From Streptomyces nojiriensis (lineage in GTDB: Bacteria > Actinomycetota > Actinomycetes > Streptomycetales > Streptomycetaceae): a stretch of DNA of 64,000 bases. Each line of letters starts with the position of its first letter. Position 1 is the first letter of the stretch. The notes beneath the pieces were generated by a model that searched no databases, was not told the origin of the DNA, and saw nothing but the letters and a program-made list of their open reading frames with translations. Position numbers and translations under genes: made by a program. The stretch is taken from the NCBI RefSeq assembly GCF_017639205.1, contig NZ_CP071139.1:1116001-1180000 (forward strand), in the 5' to 3' direction. Below are positions 51,119 to 59,643 of this stretch, in pieces.

Positions 51119-51146
51119 CCCTTACCTCTCGGTAACTCCGGTGCAA
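51119..51146 (-). promoter_or_regulatory. Amidase promoter with palindromic spacer
   Basis: Minus-strand TTGCAC (51146-51141), 16-base spacer, TAAGGG (51124-51119). The palindrome TTACC-GAGA-GGTAA (51135-51122) overlaps spacer and -10, an ideal repressor site. It ends 17 bp before the chosen ATG, supporting that start. Confidence 0.55.
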
Positions 51147-51207
51147 GGCTGGTGTCCATGCGCTCGCGCGTCAACCCCGTTCGGAGCCCGGGGGTGACGC
51201 CCGCCGG

Positions 51208-52296
51208 TCAGGAGGCCGCAGCCGGGCCGGGGCGACGGCGGTCGCGGATCCGGAGCACCGCGACGGACGTGGCCGTCAGCGCCACCGCGGCGCCCGCCAG
51301 CGTCAGGAGCCAGGCGGGGACGCCGCCCACCGTGAGCAGCTTGTCGTGGTAGATCGCCCTGCGGTACGGGGTGTCCTCGGCGGTGACGCGCAGTTCGTGG
51401 TCGGCGTCGATGCTGCCCGGCACGGGGAACCGCTGGTCGATGGCGGTGAGGAAGACGGGCTCGGCTCCGGCCAGTTCGGCGAGCGCGCCGGTCTCGGGGT
51501 GGATGGTCCCTGCGAAGGTCACCTCGGGTGCGGCGCCGCCGATCGGGGAGGCGGGCTCCATGCGGTGGTCGGCGAGGACGTACAGGCCGAGGGACTGCGG
51601 TGTCTTCGCCATCCGGGAGAGCCGCATCGGGTAGACCAGCCGTTCGCTGTCGAAGCGGATCCGCAGCGGGTCCAGGTCGCCGCGCAGCGGCTTGCCGCCC
51701 GCGCGCGGGGCGAGTCGTACCGCCACGTACTCCCAGTGCTGGTCCACGTACGGTTCGACCTCGGTGGCGAGGCGGTCGGGAAGCTTGAAGCCGTTGCTCT
51801 CCAGCCAGTTCTTCAGGGCGTCCGGGTCGGTGGCGGTGAGCCGTGCGACGTCGAAGTCACCGAGCTGCTCGCGGCCGACGACGCCGACCGGTGGCGCCGC
51901 GGCGCCGGGTGCCGGGGCTCCGGCGCCGTCCCCCGTGCCCGAGGAGAAGGGCCAGTCGTGGTTGCGCGGCCAGAAGTAGCTGCGGTTCTTGTGCTCGGGC
52001 AGGGTGAGCCGGCCCAGTTCGTCGAACATCCTGCCGTCGCCCAGCTCCACCGTGGCCCGGCGCGGTACCGGCATGATCCAGGCGGCCCGGTGGGCGTCCC
52101 CGCCGACGGTGAACCGCATGACGATCTGTTCCGTACGGCCGTCCCAGCGCAGGACGGAGGTCTCCCGGTCGACGCCGATCCGGGACTGGCCGTCGGGAAT
52201 CATGGCCCCGCACCCGCACGCGTAGGCGGGGTTGACCAGTGCGCCCAGCTGGGTCGCGAGCAGGGCGAACAGCAGTGCCACAATTCTTCGTTTCAT
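51208..52296 (-). CDS. DUF2330 membrane-anchored extracellular protein
   Basis: 362 aa from ATG 52296 (GTG 52302 is two codons earlier). Signal peptide about 1-26, then CGCGAMIPDGQSRIGVDRETSVLRWD, typical of DUF2330 starts, with AAWIMPVPRRATVELGD and SYFWPRNHDWPF. A C-terminal TM helix (about 328-350, VPAWLLTLAGAAVALTATSVAVL) and a basic tail anchor it. Function unknown; the two N-terminal Cys may be lipid or disulfide sites. Confidence 0.82.
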   Translation of the reverse strand: MKRRIVALLFALLATQLGALVNPAYACGCGAMIPDGQSRIGVDRETSVLRWDGRTEQIVMRFTVGGDAHRAAWIMPVPRRATVELGDGRMFDELGRLTLPEHKNRSYFWPRNHDWPFSSGTGDGAGAPAPGAAAPPVGVVGREQLGDFDVARLTATDPDALKNWLESNGFKLPDRLATEVEPYVDQHWEYVAVRLAPRAGGKPLRGDLDPLRIRFDSERLVYPMRLSRMAKTPQSLGLYVLADHRMEPASPIGGAAPEVTFAGTIHPETGALAELAGAEPVFLTAIDQRFPVPGSIDADHELRVTAEDTPYRRAIYHDKLLTVGGVPAWLLTLAGAAVALTATSVAVLRIRDRRRPGPAAAS

Positions 52297-52382
52297 CCTC
52301 ACGGGGTCTGTGACGAAGGCCCCGCAGATCCGGTTCCGACCCCCCTCGCCGACCGCTGCGACCTGGCCTCATACTGTGCCCC

Positions 52383-52892
52383 ATGACGGGGAGCGAGAAG
52401 CGGCAGCAGGCTCTGCTGCGCCGGTCCGCGGTGCTGCGCAGCCCGCTGGTTCCGGATGCCGTGGTGGCGGAGATCGCACGGCACGACTGGGAGTCCATCG
52501 AGTGCGGCTGCGGCCGCTCGGCGGGCCATCTGGTGGACGCCGTGCGGGATGCCGCCGAGGGGCATCCGTCCGCGTTCCACGCGCTGGAGGGGCACGTCTT
52601 CTTCGCGGAGCACCTGAAGCCGCCCGCCCCGGCGGTGTGCGGTGTCCTGATGGCCGTGTGGGCCGTGCACCCGCCCCGGCGGGCGACCCGCGAGGCCCTG
52701 CTGTGGACCCTGCTGGCCCTGCTGTGCACGGTGGACGACGGCGGCACCCACGAGGCCGGACTGCACGGGCAGTGCGCCGCCTTCATCCGTACGGGTGTCG
52801 ACGGCTTCCGCCGTGAGATCGCCGCCGACCCGGGTTCCGGGAGCGCCGCCTACGCGGAGGGCATCCTGGACATCCTCGGCCTGCCCGCCTGA
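52383..52892 (+). CDS. Hypothetical protein
   Basis: 169 aa. I do not recognise the family. Mostly helical, with a Cys/His-containing segment WESIECGCGRSAGHLVDAV (about 38-56), AVCGVLMAVWAVHPPRRATREALLWTLLALL and a C-terminal AYAEGILDILGLPA. No signal peptide; the Leu-rich stretch is too short and amphipathic for a clear TM. ATG 52383; divergent from DUF2330, convergent with the HAD gene. Confidence 0.6.
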   Translation: MTGSEKRQQALLRRSAVLRSPLVPDAVVAEIARHDWESIECGCGRSAGHLVDAVRDAAEGHPSAFHALEGHVFFAEHLKPPAPAVCGVLMAVWAVHPPRRATREALLWTLLALLCTVDDGGTHEAGLHGQCAAFIRTGVDGFRREIAADPGSGSAAYAEGILDILGLPA

Positions 52893-52901
52893 GTCCGGGG
52901 A

Positions 52902-53561
52902 TCAGCCGGCCGCCGTCAGGCACCGCCGCAGCCGCGCCACCGTGACGTCCTCCAGGGACTCGGCGAAGGTCCGCGGCGGTGACGCCGGTACCGCCAGCAG
53001 GGACGGGACCACCAGGACCGCGCAGCCGGCCGCCTCCGCGGAGGCGGCGCCGTCCGGCGAGTCCTCCACCGCGACGCAGGCACCCGGTGCGATGCCGAGG
53101 CGTCCGGCGGCGGCCCGGTAGGGGTCCGGGTGCGGCTTCGTGCGGGCGGTGTCGTCGGCGGACAGGGTGAAGGCGAAGGGGACGTGCGCCAGGGAGCCTC
53201 CGACCACCGAGTCGACGACCACCCGCGGTGACGCGCTGACCAGGGCGAAGGGCACGCCCTCCGCCTCCAGTGCGGTCAGCAGCCGCTGGGCGCCGGGCCG
53301 CATCGGTGCCCCGGCCTCCACCGCGCGGAAGAAGTGCTCGGTGAGCGCCGCCGCCACCTCGGCCGGGTCTCCTCCTCCGGAGACCCGTACGAGGTGGGCG
53401 GCGGTGTCCTCCACCGCCCGGCCGACGACTTCCGGCGCGTCCGCGCCGGTGAGCCGGTGGCCGAGGCCGCCGGCTATCTCCTCGGTGGTGCGCCACCACA
53501 GCACCTCGGTGTCGACGAGGGTGCCGTCCATGTCGAACAGGACCGCGGCGAGGGTGCTCAC
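52902..53561 (-). CDS. HAD-superfamily phosphatase (beta-phosphoglucomutase-like)
   Basis: 219 aa from GTG 53561, overlapping the ATPase stop by 4 bp (GTGA). Motif I is FDMDGTLVDTE (nucleophile Asp about 10), motif II VSASP, motif III Lys in TKPHPDPY and motif IV VEDSPDGAASAEAAG. An alpha-helical C1 cap follows motif I. As the last gene of an ABC importer operon it probably dephosphorylates the imported compound or its product; a phosphonatase-like role is possible but the diagnostic cap Lys is not evident. Confidence 0.85.
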   Translation of the reverse strand: MSTLAAVLFDMDGTLVDTEVLWWRTTEEIAGGLGHRLTGADAPEVVGRAVEDTAAHLVRVSGGGDPAEVAAALTEHFFRAVEAGAPMRPGAQRLLTALEAEGVPFALVSASPRVVVDSVVGGSLAHVPFAFTLSADDTARTKPHPDPYRAAAGRLGIAPGACVAVEDSPDGAASAEAAGCAVLVVPSLLAVPASPPRTFAESLEDVTVARLRRCLTAAG

Positions 53562-54661
53562 GCGGACCCGGCCACGACGAGCACCGGCCGCCGGGCCAGT
53601 CCCACGGCGGCGCGCGCTCCCGGCACCAGGGCTCCGGCGTCCCGCGAGGCCAGGTCCGCCTTCACGCTCACCCCGCCCGGCAGTTCCAGGTGGAGCCGGG
53701 TCACGGAGCCGAGGAAGGAGGCGGAGACCACGGTGGCCGTGCCCTCGGCGTCGGCGTCGACGGTGACGTTCTCGGGCCGTACGAGGACCTGTACCTGCGG
53801 GGTCGTGGGGACCGGGCCGTCGACGGGCAGGCGGGTGCCCGCCACCTCCACCAGGCCGGCATCGGTGAGCCGGCCGGGCAGCCGGTTCATGGTGCCGACG
53901 AACTCGGCGACGAAGGGGGTGGCCGGGCGGTCGTACAGCTCGGCCGGGGCGGCGCACTGCTCCAGCTTCCCGGCGTTCAGGACGGCGACCCGGTCGGCCA
54001 TCGACAGGGCTTCCTCCTGGTCGTGGGTGACGAAGACGGTGGTGATGCCGAGGGAGAGCTGCAGGCGCCGGATCTCCTCGCGCAGGTTCGCCCGTACCTT
54101 GGCGTCGAGCGCGGAGAGCGGCTCGTCGAGCAGGAGTACGCGCGGGCGCAGGGCGAGGGCGCGGGCGAGGGCGACGCGCTGCTGCTGCCCGCCGGACATC
54201 TGGTGCGGGTAGCGGTCGCCGTGGTCGGGCAGGCCCACCAGGTCGAGGAGTTCGGCGGCGCGTTCGCGGCGCTCGGCCGCGCCGACCCCCCGTACCCGCA
54301 GACCGAAGGCGACGTTGTCGCGGGCGTTGAGGTTCGGGAAGAGGCTGTAGGACTGGAAGACCATGCCGGCGTCGCGGCGGTTGGCCGGAACCCGGGTGAT
54401 GTCCTGTCCGTCGACGAGGACCTCGCCGGAGTCGGGTTGTTCGAAACCGGCGACGACGCGCAGGGCGGTGGTCTTCCCGCAGCCGGACGGGCCGAGCAGG
54501 GCGAGGAGTTCACCGGGTTCGACGGTGAGGTCGAGCCCGTCGAGGGCGACGGTGGACCCGAACGCCCGGCGCAGGCCGCGGAACTCGACGCGCGCGCCCG
54601 CGGGCCGGTCGGGATCCGCCTGCTTCCTGGCCGCGGGAAGGGTGGTGGGCGTGGTGGACAT
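53558..54661 (-). CDS. ABC importer ATPase (PotA/FbpC/PhnT-like)
   Basis: 367 aa. Walker A GPSGCGKTT (about 58-66), Q-loop VFQSYSLFPNL, signature MSGGQQQRVALARAL, Walker B VLLLDEPLSALD, H-loop VTHDQEEAL. The C-terminal TOBE domain (about 270-360, VLVRPENVTVDADAEG) is typical of polyamine/iron/phosphonate-type importers. Four-gene transport operon with two permeases and a binding protein. Confidence 0.9.
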   Translation of the reverse strand: MSTTPTTLPAARKQADPDRPAGARVEFRGLRRAFGSTVALDGLDLTVEPGELLALLGPSGCGKTTALRVVAGFEQPDSGEVLVDGQDITRVPANRRDAGMVFQSYSLFPNLNARDNVAFGLRVRGVGAAERRERAAELLDLVGLPDHGDRYPHQMSGGQQQRVALARALALRPRVLLLDEPLSALDAKVRANLREEIRRLQLSLGITTVFVTHDQEEALSMADRVAVLNAGKLEQCAAPAELYDRPATPFVAEFVGTMNRLPGRLTDAGLVEVAGTRLPVDGPVPTTPQVQVLVRPENVTVDADAEGTATVVSASFLGSVTRLHLELPGGVSVKADLASRDAGALVPGARAAVGLARRPVLVVAGSA

Positions 54662-54665
54662 GGGC

Positions 54666-55607
54666 TCAGGACTCCTTGCGGGAGGTGGTGGCGGGTGCGG
54701 CCGCGCCCGTGGAGGGGGCGGTCCCGGCCCGGGAGAGGGCGATCAGCAGCAGCCAGGTGATCAGGAGGCTGAGGATGGAGACGGCCACCGACATCCGGGC
54801 CTGTGCTCCGGAGATCGAGACGATCCACACCGCGAAGGGCCGGAACCCGAGGAGGGAGGCGATGGTGAACTCGCCGAGCACCAGGGCCAGGGTGAGGAAG
54901 GCGGCGCCGGCGAGGGAGGCCCGCAGGTTGGGCAGCAGCACGCGCAGGACGAGGTACGGCCAGCTCGCGCCGCAGCTGCGGGCGGCCTCGACCAGGGTCG
55001 GTACGTCGACGGCGCGCAGGCCCGCGTCGAGCGAGCGGTAGACGAAGGGGAGCGCCAGGACCGTGTAGGCGAGGACCAGGACGACGGGGAACTTCTCGTT
55101 CTGGACGGCGATGAAGGTCTGGTAGAGCGGGGTCCGCGACAGGTGTTCGGGGCCCCAGCGCAGCACGGTGGTGATGCCGGTGACCAGCGCGATCGGCGGC
55201 ACCACCAGCGGCAGCATGCACATGACCTCGACGACCGGGCGCAGCCGCGGGGAGCCGATGCGTACGGCCACCAGCGCGGGTACGGCGAGCAGCAGCGACA
55301 GGGCGATGGTCGCGGCGGCGAGGCCGAGGGAGAGCAGCAGGCTCTCGGTGAAGCCGTCTGCGGAGAGCAGTTCGGTGTACGCCTCGAAGGTGATGCCGTG
55401 GCCGGGCACGTGCACGGTGAAGACGAACGAGGCGACGAGCGGGACGAGGAAGTAGGCGCCGGCGAGGCCGAGGACGGCTCCGCGCCAGATCCTGGGGCGG
55501 GGGCGGCGGGGGCGGCGGGCCGGGGTCCGTGCCGGGGCTCCGTCCTCCGGTGCTTCCGTGTCCCGGGCGCTGTCGGAGTACCGGGTGGTCGGGGTCATCG
55601 CAGCCAT
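54666..55607 (-). CDS. ABC importer permease 2
   Basis: 313 aa, six predicted TM helices after a basic Pro/Arg N terminus. The EAA loop is PTLVEAARSCGASWPYLVLRVLLPNL (about 208-233). Its start overlaps the upstream permease by 13 bp and it ends 4 bp before the ATPase start, so it is tightly coupled. Confidence 0.88.
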   Translation of the reverse strand: MAAMTPTTRYSDSARDTEAPEDGAPARTPARRPRRPRPRIWRGAVLGLAGAYFLVPLVASFVFTVHVPGHGITFEAYTELLSADGFTESLLLSLGLAAATIALSLLLAVPALVAVRIGSPRLRPVVEVMCMLPLVVPPIALVTGITTVLRWGPEHLSRTPLYQTFIAVQNEKFPVVLVLAYTVLALPFVYRSLDAGLRAVDVPTLVEAARSCGASWPYLVLRVLLPNLRASLAGAAFLTLALVLGEFTIASLLGFRPFAVWIVSISGAQARMSVAVSILSLLITWLLLIALSRAGTAPSTGAAAPATTSRKES

Positions 55608-56485
55608 CGGGCGCTCCGTCGCTGGAGGGGCAGGTAGACCGCCATGACCAGGCCGGCGATCAGGATCATGTCGAGGCCGAGGGCGAGCGCCACGTTCTCC
55701 TGGCCGGTGAGCACGTTCCCGGACAGCGCGTCCGCGATCTTGAGCGTGACCAGGGGGACGGAGCCGCCGACGAGGGCCGCGGCCGTGGCGTGGGCGGCGA
55801 AGGCGGTCCCGAAGAGCAGCACGAACCCGCCGAGCAGGGAGGGCGCGAGCACGGGCAGGCCGACGTGGCGCCAGAACTGCCGGCCGGTGGCCCCGCTGCT
55901 CTGGGCGGCCTCACGCCATTGGGGGCGCAGTCCGTCCAGCGCGGGGGCGATCACCAGCACCATCAGCGGGATCAGGAAGTACAGGTAGACCACGGCGAGG
56001 CCGGTGAAGGAGTACAGGTTCCAGCCGAAGGCGGTGAGGTCGGCGAGCTGGGTGACGACGCCGGAGATCCCGACGGTGGCGATGAAGGCGAACGCCAGCG
56101 GTACGCCGCCGAAGTTGGCGAGCACCCCGGAGGCGGTCAGCGCGGCGCTGCGCAGGCCCGCGGAGCGGGAGGTGACCACGGCCTGGGCGATCACCACGCC
56201 CAGGACCCCGCCGACGAGTGCGGTGAGGGCGGAGAGCTGGACGCTGCCGATGAGGGAGTCGAGGTAGGGGCCCTGGAGGGAGCGCGCGAGGTGCTCACCG
56301 GTCAGCCGGGTGGCGCCGTTCGCCGGTTCGGTGCGGGTGACCGCGCCGTAGGCCATGGCGCCGAGGGGTATGCCGAAGCAGAGCCCGGTGAAGGTGAGCA
56401 GCGGGAGGGTCGCGAGCCAGGTGCGCGGGCCGCGCCGCCGGCGGCGGGTGCCGCCGGCGACGCGGGGGTCGGTGGTGGAGGACAT
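55595..56485 (-). CDS. ABC importer permease 1
   Basis: 296 aa from ATG 56485, sharing TGATG with the stop of the binding-protein gene. About six TM helices; EAA loop QWREAAQSSGATGRQFWRHVGLPVL (about 200-225). Partner of the next permease. Confidence 0.88.
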   Translation of the reverse strand: MSSTTDPRVAGGTRRRRRGPRTWLATLPLLTFTGLCFGIPLGAMAYGAVTRTEPANGATRLTGEHLARSLQGPYLDSLIGSVQLSALTALVGGVLGVVIAQAVVTSRSAGLRSAALTASGVLANFGGVPLAFAFIATVGISGVVTQLADLTAFGWNLYSFTGLAVVYLYFLIPLMVLVIAPALDGLRPQWREAAQSSGATGRQFWRHVGLPVLAPSLLGGFVLLFGTAFAAHATAAALVGGSVPLVTLKIADALSGNVLTGQENVALALGLDMILIAGLVMAVYLPLQRRSARWLR

Positions 56486-57645
56486 CAGGAGAGGGCCTTG
56501 TCCCACTTCTCGGCGAGGGTGGCCTTGGCCTTGTCGAGCTCCTCGGAGGCGGGGAAGGCCGGGGTGCCCTGCACCTGCGGGAGCTTGGCGACGGCGGCCT
56601 GGTCGGCGGTGCCGTCCTGGGTCATGCCGGGGAGCAGGACCGGGCGGGCGTATCCCTTGAGCCACAGGTTCTGGCCCTCGGCGCTGTAGAGGAACTCCAG
56701 CCACAGGCGGGCGGCCGCCGGGTTCGGGGCCTCCTTGTTGACGGCCTGCGAGTAGTACTGGGCGTAGACGCCGTCGGTGGGGACGGCGACCTTCCAGTCG
56801 ACGCCCTTGCCCTTGAACTGGTCGGCGTAGCCGGCGTTCAGGTAGTCCCAGTCGATGGAGATGGGCGTCTCGCCCTTCTCCACGGTGGCCGGGGTGGACT
56901 CGACCGGGATGAAGTTCCCGCTCTTCTTCAGCTGGCCGAAGAAGTCGATGCCGGGCTGGATGTCGGCGAAGGAGCCCTTGTTGGCGAGGGCGGCCGCGTA
57001 GACGCCGCCGAAGGCCGAGCCGGACTTGGTGGGGTTGCCGTTGAGGGCGACCTTGCCCTTGTACTCGGGCTTGAGCAGATCGGCGAAGGTCTGCGGGCAG
57101 GTGGGGATGCGGGCGGCGTCGCAGCCGATGGAGACGTAGCCGCCGTAGTCGTTGGTCCAGCGGCCGTCGGCGTCCTTCTGGGCGGCGGGGATCTTGTCCC
57201 AGCCGGTGACCTTGTACGGGGCGAAGAGGTTCTCGGCCGCGCCGCTGCGGGCGAAGGCGATGCCGAGGTCCAGGACGTCGGGGGCGCGCTTCTGGCCCTT
57301 GCGGGACTTGACGGCGGCGATCTCGTCGGAGCTGGAGGCGTCCGGGTTCTCGCCGTTCACCTTGATCTTGTACTTGGCCTCGAAGGCCTTGATGATCTCG
57401 CCGTAGTTCGCCCAGTCCGGCGGCAGCGCGATCACGTTGAGCTCGCCCTCCTTCTGCGCGGCGGCGGCGAGGGCCTCCAAGGAGCCGAAGTCGGCGACCG
57501 AGGTCGCGGCGCCCGGCTGCACGCTCTTGGCGCCGTCGGCGCCGCCGGACTTCTGGTCGGGGGCGGCACCGCAGGCGCTGAGCGTGGTGAGTACGGCGGC
57601 GCTGAGCAGAACGGCCGCACCGCGACGGGCGGAGGAACTGAGCAC
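56485..57645 (-). CDS. ABC importer substrate-binding lipoprotein
   Basis: 386 aa from GTG 57645 with GGGAGAG; longer frames upstream run through the operator and are rejected. Lipobox LSACGAA (lipidated Cys about 25). The extracellular solute-binding domain (class of iron/spermidine/2-aminoethylphosphonate proteins) shows GELNVIALPPDWANYGEIIKAF, APDVLDLGIAF, VALNGNPTKSGSAFGGVYAAA and ISIDWDYLNAGYADQF. Gene set and order with a GntR regulator and HAD enzyme recall PhnSTUV/PhnR systems, but the ligand is not proved. Confidence 0.88.
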   Translation of the reverse strand: MLSSSARRGAAVLLSAAVLTTLSACGAAPDQKSGGADGAKSVQPGAATSVADFGSLEALAAAAQKEGELNVIALPPDWANYGEIIKAFEAKYKIKVNGENPDASSSDEIAAVKSRKGQKRAPDVLDLGIAFARSGAAENLFAPYKVTGWDKIPAAQKDADGRWTNDYGGYVSIGCDAARIPTCPQTFADLLKPEYKGKVALNGNPTKSGSAFGGVYAAALANKGSFADIQPGIDFFGQLKKSGNFIPVESTPATVEKGETPISIDWDYLNAGYADQFKGKGVDWKVAVPTDGVYAQYYSQAVNKEAPNPAAARLWLEFLYSAEGQNLWLKGYARPVLLPGMTQDGTADQAAVAKLPQVQGTPAFPASEELDKAKATLAEKWDKALS

Positions 57646-57673
57646 GGTCTCTCCCGGAGACGAAGGTGGGTTC

Positions 57674-57689
57674 ACTTGTCTGAACAAGT
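57674..57689. promoter_or_regulatory. GntR-type operator between importer operon and gntR
   Basis: Perfect inverted repeat ACTTGT-CTGA-ACAAGT, 29 bp upstream of the binding-protein start, in the divergent region. Likely site for the adjacent HutC-subfamily regulator. Confidence 0.6.
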
Positions 57690-57878
57690 TGGCTCCAGTT
57701 CGCCCGGGCCCGCTGTACGGACGGTGAACGCCGCCTGTCGCCCGGAGCACGTCTCGACGAAGAGAGAAGAATGACCGGAAGGAGTCGTGACAGAACCTGT
57801 TGGAATGATCATGGGAGACCGGTGCACAGCGATTCCGGTACGGCACCGCCGGAACACGGTGATCAGGGGGCGAAGGGC

Positions 57879-58637
57879 ATGAGTACGAGCGCGGGCACGG
57901 CCAGGTACCTGGAGATCGCCGAGGCGCTGCGCCGGGAGATCCTCTCGGGCGAACTCCCGGTGGGGGCGCACCTGCCCTCGGAGAGCGACCTGGCGGCGCG
58001 CTGGTCCGCATCGCGCGGGACGGTCCGCCAGGCGGTGGCCACCCTCGCCGCGGAGGGGCTGATCGGCTCCCGCCAGGGCGCGCGGCGCATCGTCCTGCGC
58101 CGGGAGCGCCGGCACAGCTTCGGCGAGCTCAACAGCTTCGCCCAGTGGGCCGAGGGACTCGGGCACCGGGCCGCCAGCCGCTTCCTGTCGCGCACCCGCA
58201 GGCCCGCCACGGCCGAGGAGGCGGACCGGCTCGCGCTGGCCCCCGGTACGGAGGTCCTGGCCGTGCTGCGGCTGCGGCTGCTCGACGGGGAGCCCACCAT
58301 GGTGGAGCGGACCGCGTACGCCGACTGGGTCGCGGCGGCCGTCGAGGCGCTGCCGGTGGACTGCCGTTCCGTCATGGACAGCCTGGCCGAGGGTTCCGGG
58401 GTCACCGCCCACTACGGCGAGCACCTCATCGACGCGCTTCCGGCCGGCAGCGAGGACGCCCGGCTGCTGGAGATCCGGCGCGGCAGCCCGCTGCTGCGCC
58501 AGCGGCACGTCTCCGCGACGGCCACCGGCCGCCCGATCGAGTGGTCCGACGACCGTTACCGGGCCGGCAGCGTGACCTTCAGTGTGAGCAACTCGTCGGT
58601 AGCAACTCCCTTGGAGCGGCGCGTCGGAGACCAGTGA
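57879..58637 (+). CDS. GntR-family (HutC subfamily) regulator
   Basis: 252 aa from ATG 57879 with CGAAGGG. The winged helix ALRREILSGELPVGAHLPSESDLAARWSASRGTVRQAVATLAAEGLI (about 11-57) is followed by a UTRA effector domain (about 75-245, HSFGELNSFAQWAEGLGH, LLRQRHVSATATGRPIEWSDDRYR). Divergent from the importer operon, so it probably senses the imported ligand or a phosphorylated form of it. Confidence 0.9.
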   Translation: MSTSAGTARYLEIAEALRREILSGELPVGAHLPSESDLAARWSASRGTVRQAVATLAAEGLIGSRQGARRIVLRRERRHSFGELNSFAQWAEGLGHRAASRFLSRTRRPATAEEADRLALAPGTEVLAVLRLRLLDGEPTMVERTAYADWVAAAVEALPVDCRSVMDSLAEGSGVTAHYGEHLIDALPAGSEDARLLEIRRGSPLLRQRHVSATATGRPIEWSDDRYRAGSVTFSVSNSSVATPLERRVGDQ

Positions 58638-58642
58638 CCGCG

Positions 58643-59572
58643 TCAGCCGGCGGTGCGCGGGGTCTCGGCGATCGCCCCGGGCAGCCAGTCGGCGACGCGG
58701 CCGAAGCCGAAGCCCAGGGCCGAGGCCCGGCCGTTGTCCATGGCGTAGGCGCGGTCGAAGGAGAAGGGCGAGGCGGCGGCGCCCGGCCCGACCACCCGGT
58801 ACCGCGGCCGGCGCCCGACCCGCTCCGCCACCGCCTCGCAGAGCGCGATCACGTCGGGCGCGCCGTGGGAGGCCGCGTTGACGGGCCCGGTGAAGGACTG
58901 TTCCGCCGTCCAGTACAGAAATTCGGCCATTTCGTGGTGATGGATGAACGAGGTGGCGTACGGGGCTTCGTGGACGTCGACGGGGGTCCCGGCGCCGATC
59001 CGCTCGACGTAGTGCGCGAGCCGCCCGGTGAACTCCGCCGGGCCGCCGCCGAGGACGTGCGCGGCGCGCACGCTGACGTAGGGGAAGGCCGCATCCCGCA
59101 GGAAGACGGCCTCGGCCTGCCGCTTCCCCTCGGCGTAGACGTACGCGGGCCAGGGCCCGGGCGCGCGGCCCGCCTCCCCCGCGAGCGGAAGCCGCACCGG
59201 GTCGAGCGACGCCTCGGCGACCGGGGCGGGGTCGACGGGGGCGGGGCCGGCGGGGAGCGTGGCCGGGTCGTAGACCTCCATCGTCGAGGTCATGACGTAG
59301 CGTCCGGTCCGCCCGGCGAACACCCTTCGGGCGATGGCGGCCTGGAGGGGCGTGTAGCAGACCTGGTCCACGACCACGTCGAAGTCGCGCGCGCCCAACG
59401 CCGCCCGCAGCGCTTCCTCGTCGTCGCGGTCGGCGACGAGACGGTCAACGCCGTGCGGTGGTGCGCCGGAGCCCCGGTTGAGGACGGTCACCTCGTCGCC
59501 CGCCTCACGCGCCCGGGTGACCAGGGTCTTTCCGAAATACCGGCTGCCGCCGATGACAAGAATCCGCTTCAT
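58643..59572 (-). CDS. NAD-dependent epimerase/dehydratase (extended SDR)
   Basis: 309 aa. Rossmann motif ILVIGGSRYFGKTLV (about 4-18; GGSRYFG replaces GxxGxxG, as in RNA-binding/atypical SDRs), DVVVDQVCYTP, and YVYAEGKRQAE (the YxxxK pair near 147-151). Acts on a nucleotide sugar or related carbonyl; substrate unknown. Divergent from a LysR gene with a 71-bp gap, a typical LysR target arrangement; convergent with gntR. Confidence 0.85.
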   Translation of the reverse strand: MKRILVIGGSRYFGKTLVTRAREAGDEVTVLNRGSGAPPHGVDRLVADRDDEEALRAALGARDFDVVVDQVCYTPLQAAIARRVFAGRTGRYVMTSTMEVYDPATLPAGPAPVDPAPVAEASLDPVRLPLAGEAGRAPGPWPAYVYAEGKRQAEAVFLRDAAFPYVSVRAAHVLGGGPAEFTGRLAHYVERIGAGTPVDVHEAPYATSFIHHHEMAEFLYWTAEQSFTGPVNAASHGAPDVIALCEAVAERVGRRPRYRVVGPGAAASPFSFDRAYAMDNGRASALGFGFGRVADWLPGAIAETPRTAG

Positions 59573-59643
59573 GCGTTCGACTCTGCCGTTGTATCGTCCC
59601 CAGCGGTACTGACCAGCTGCTGAACGCGTCGTAAGGAAAACTG

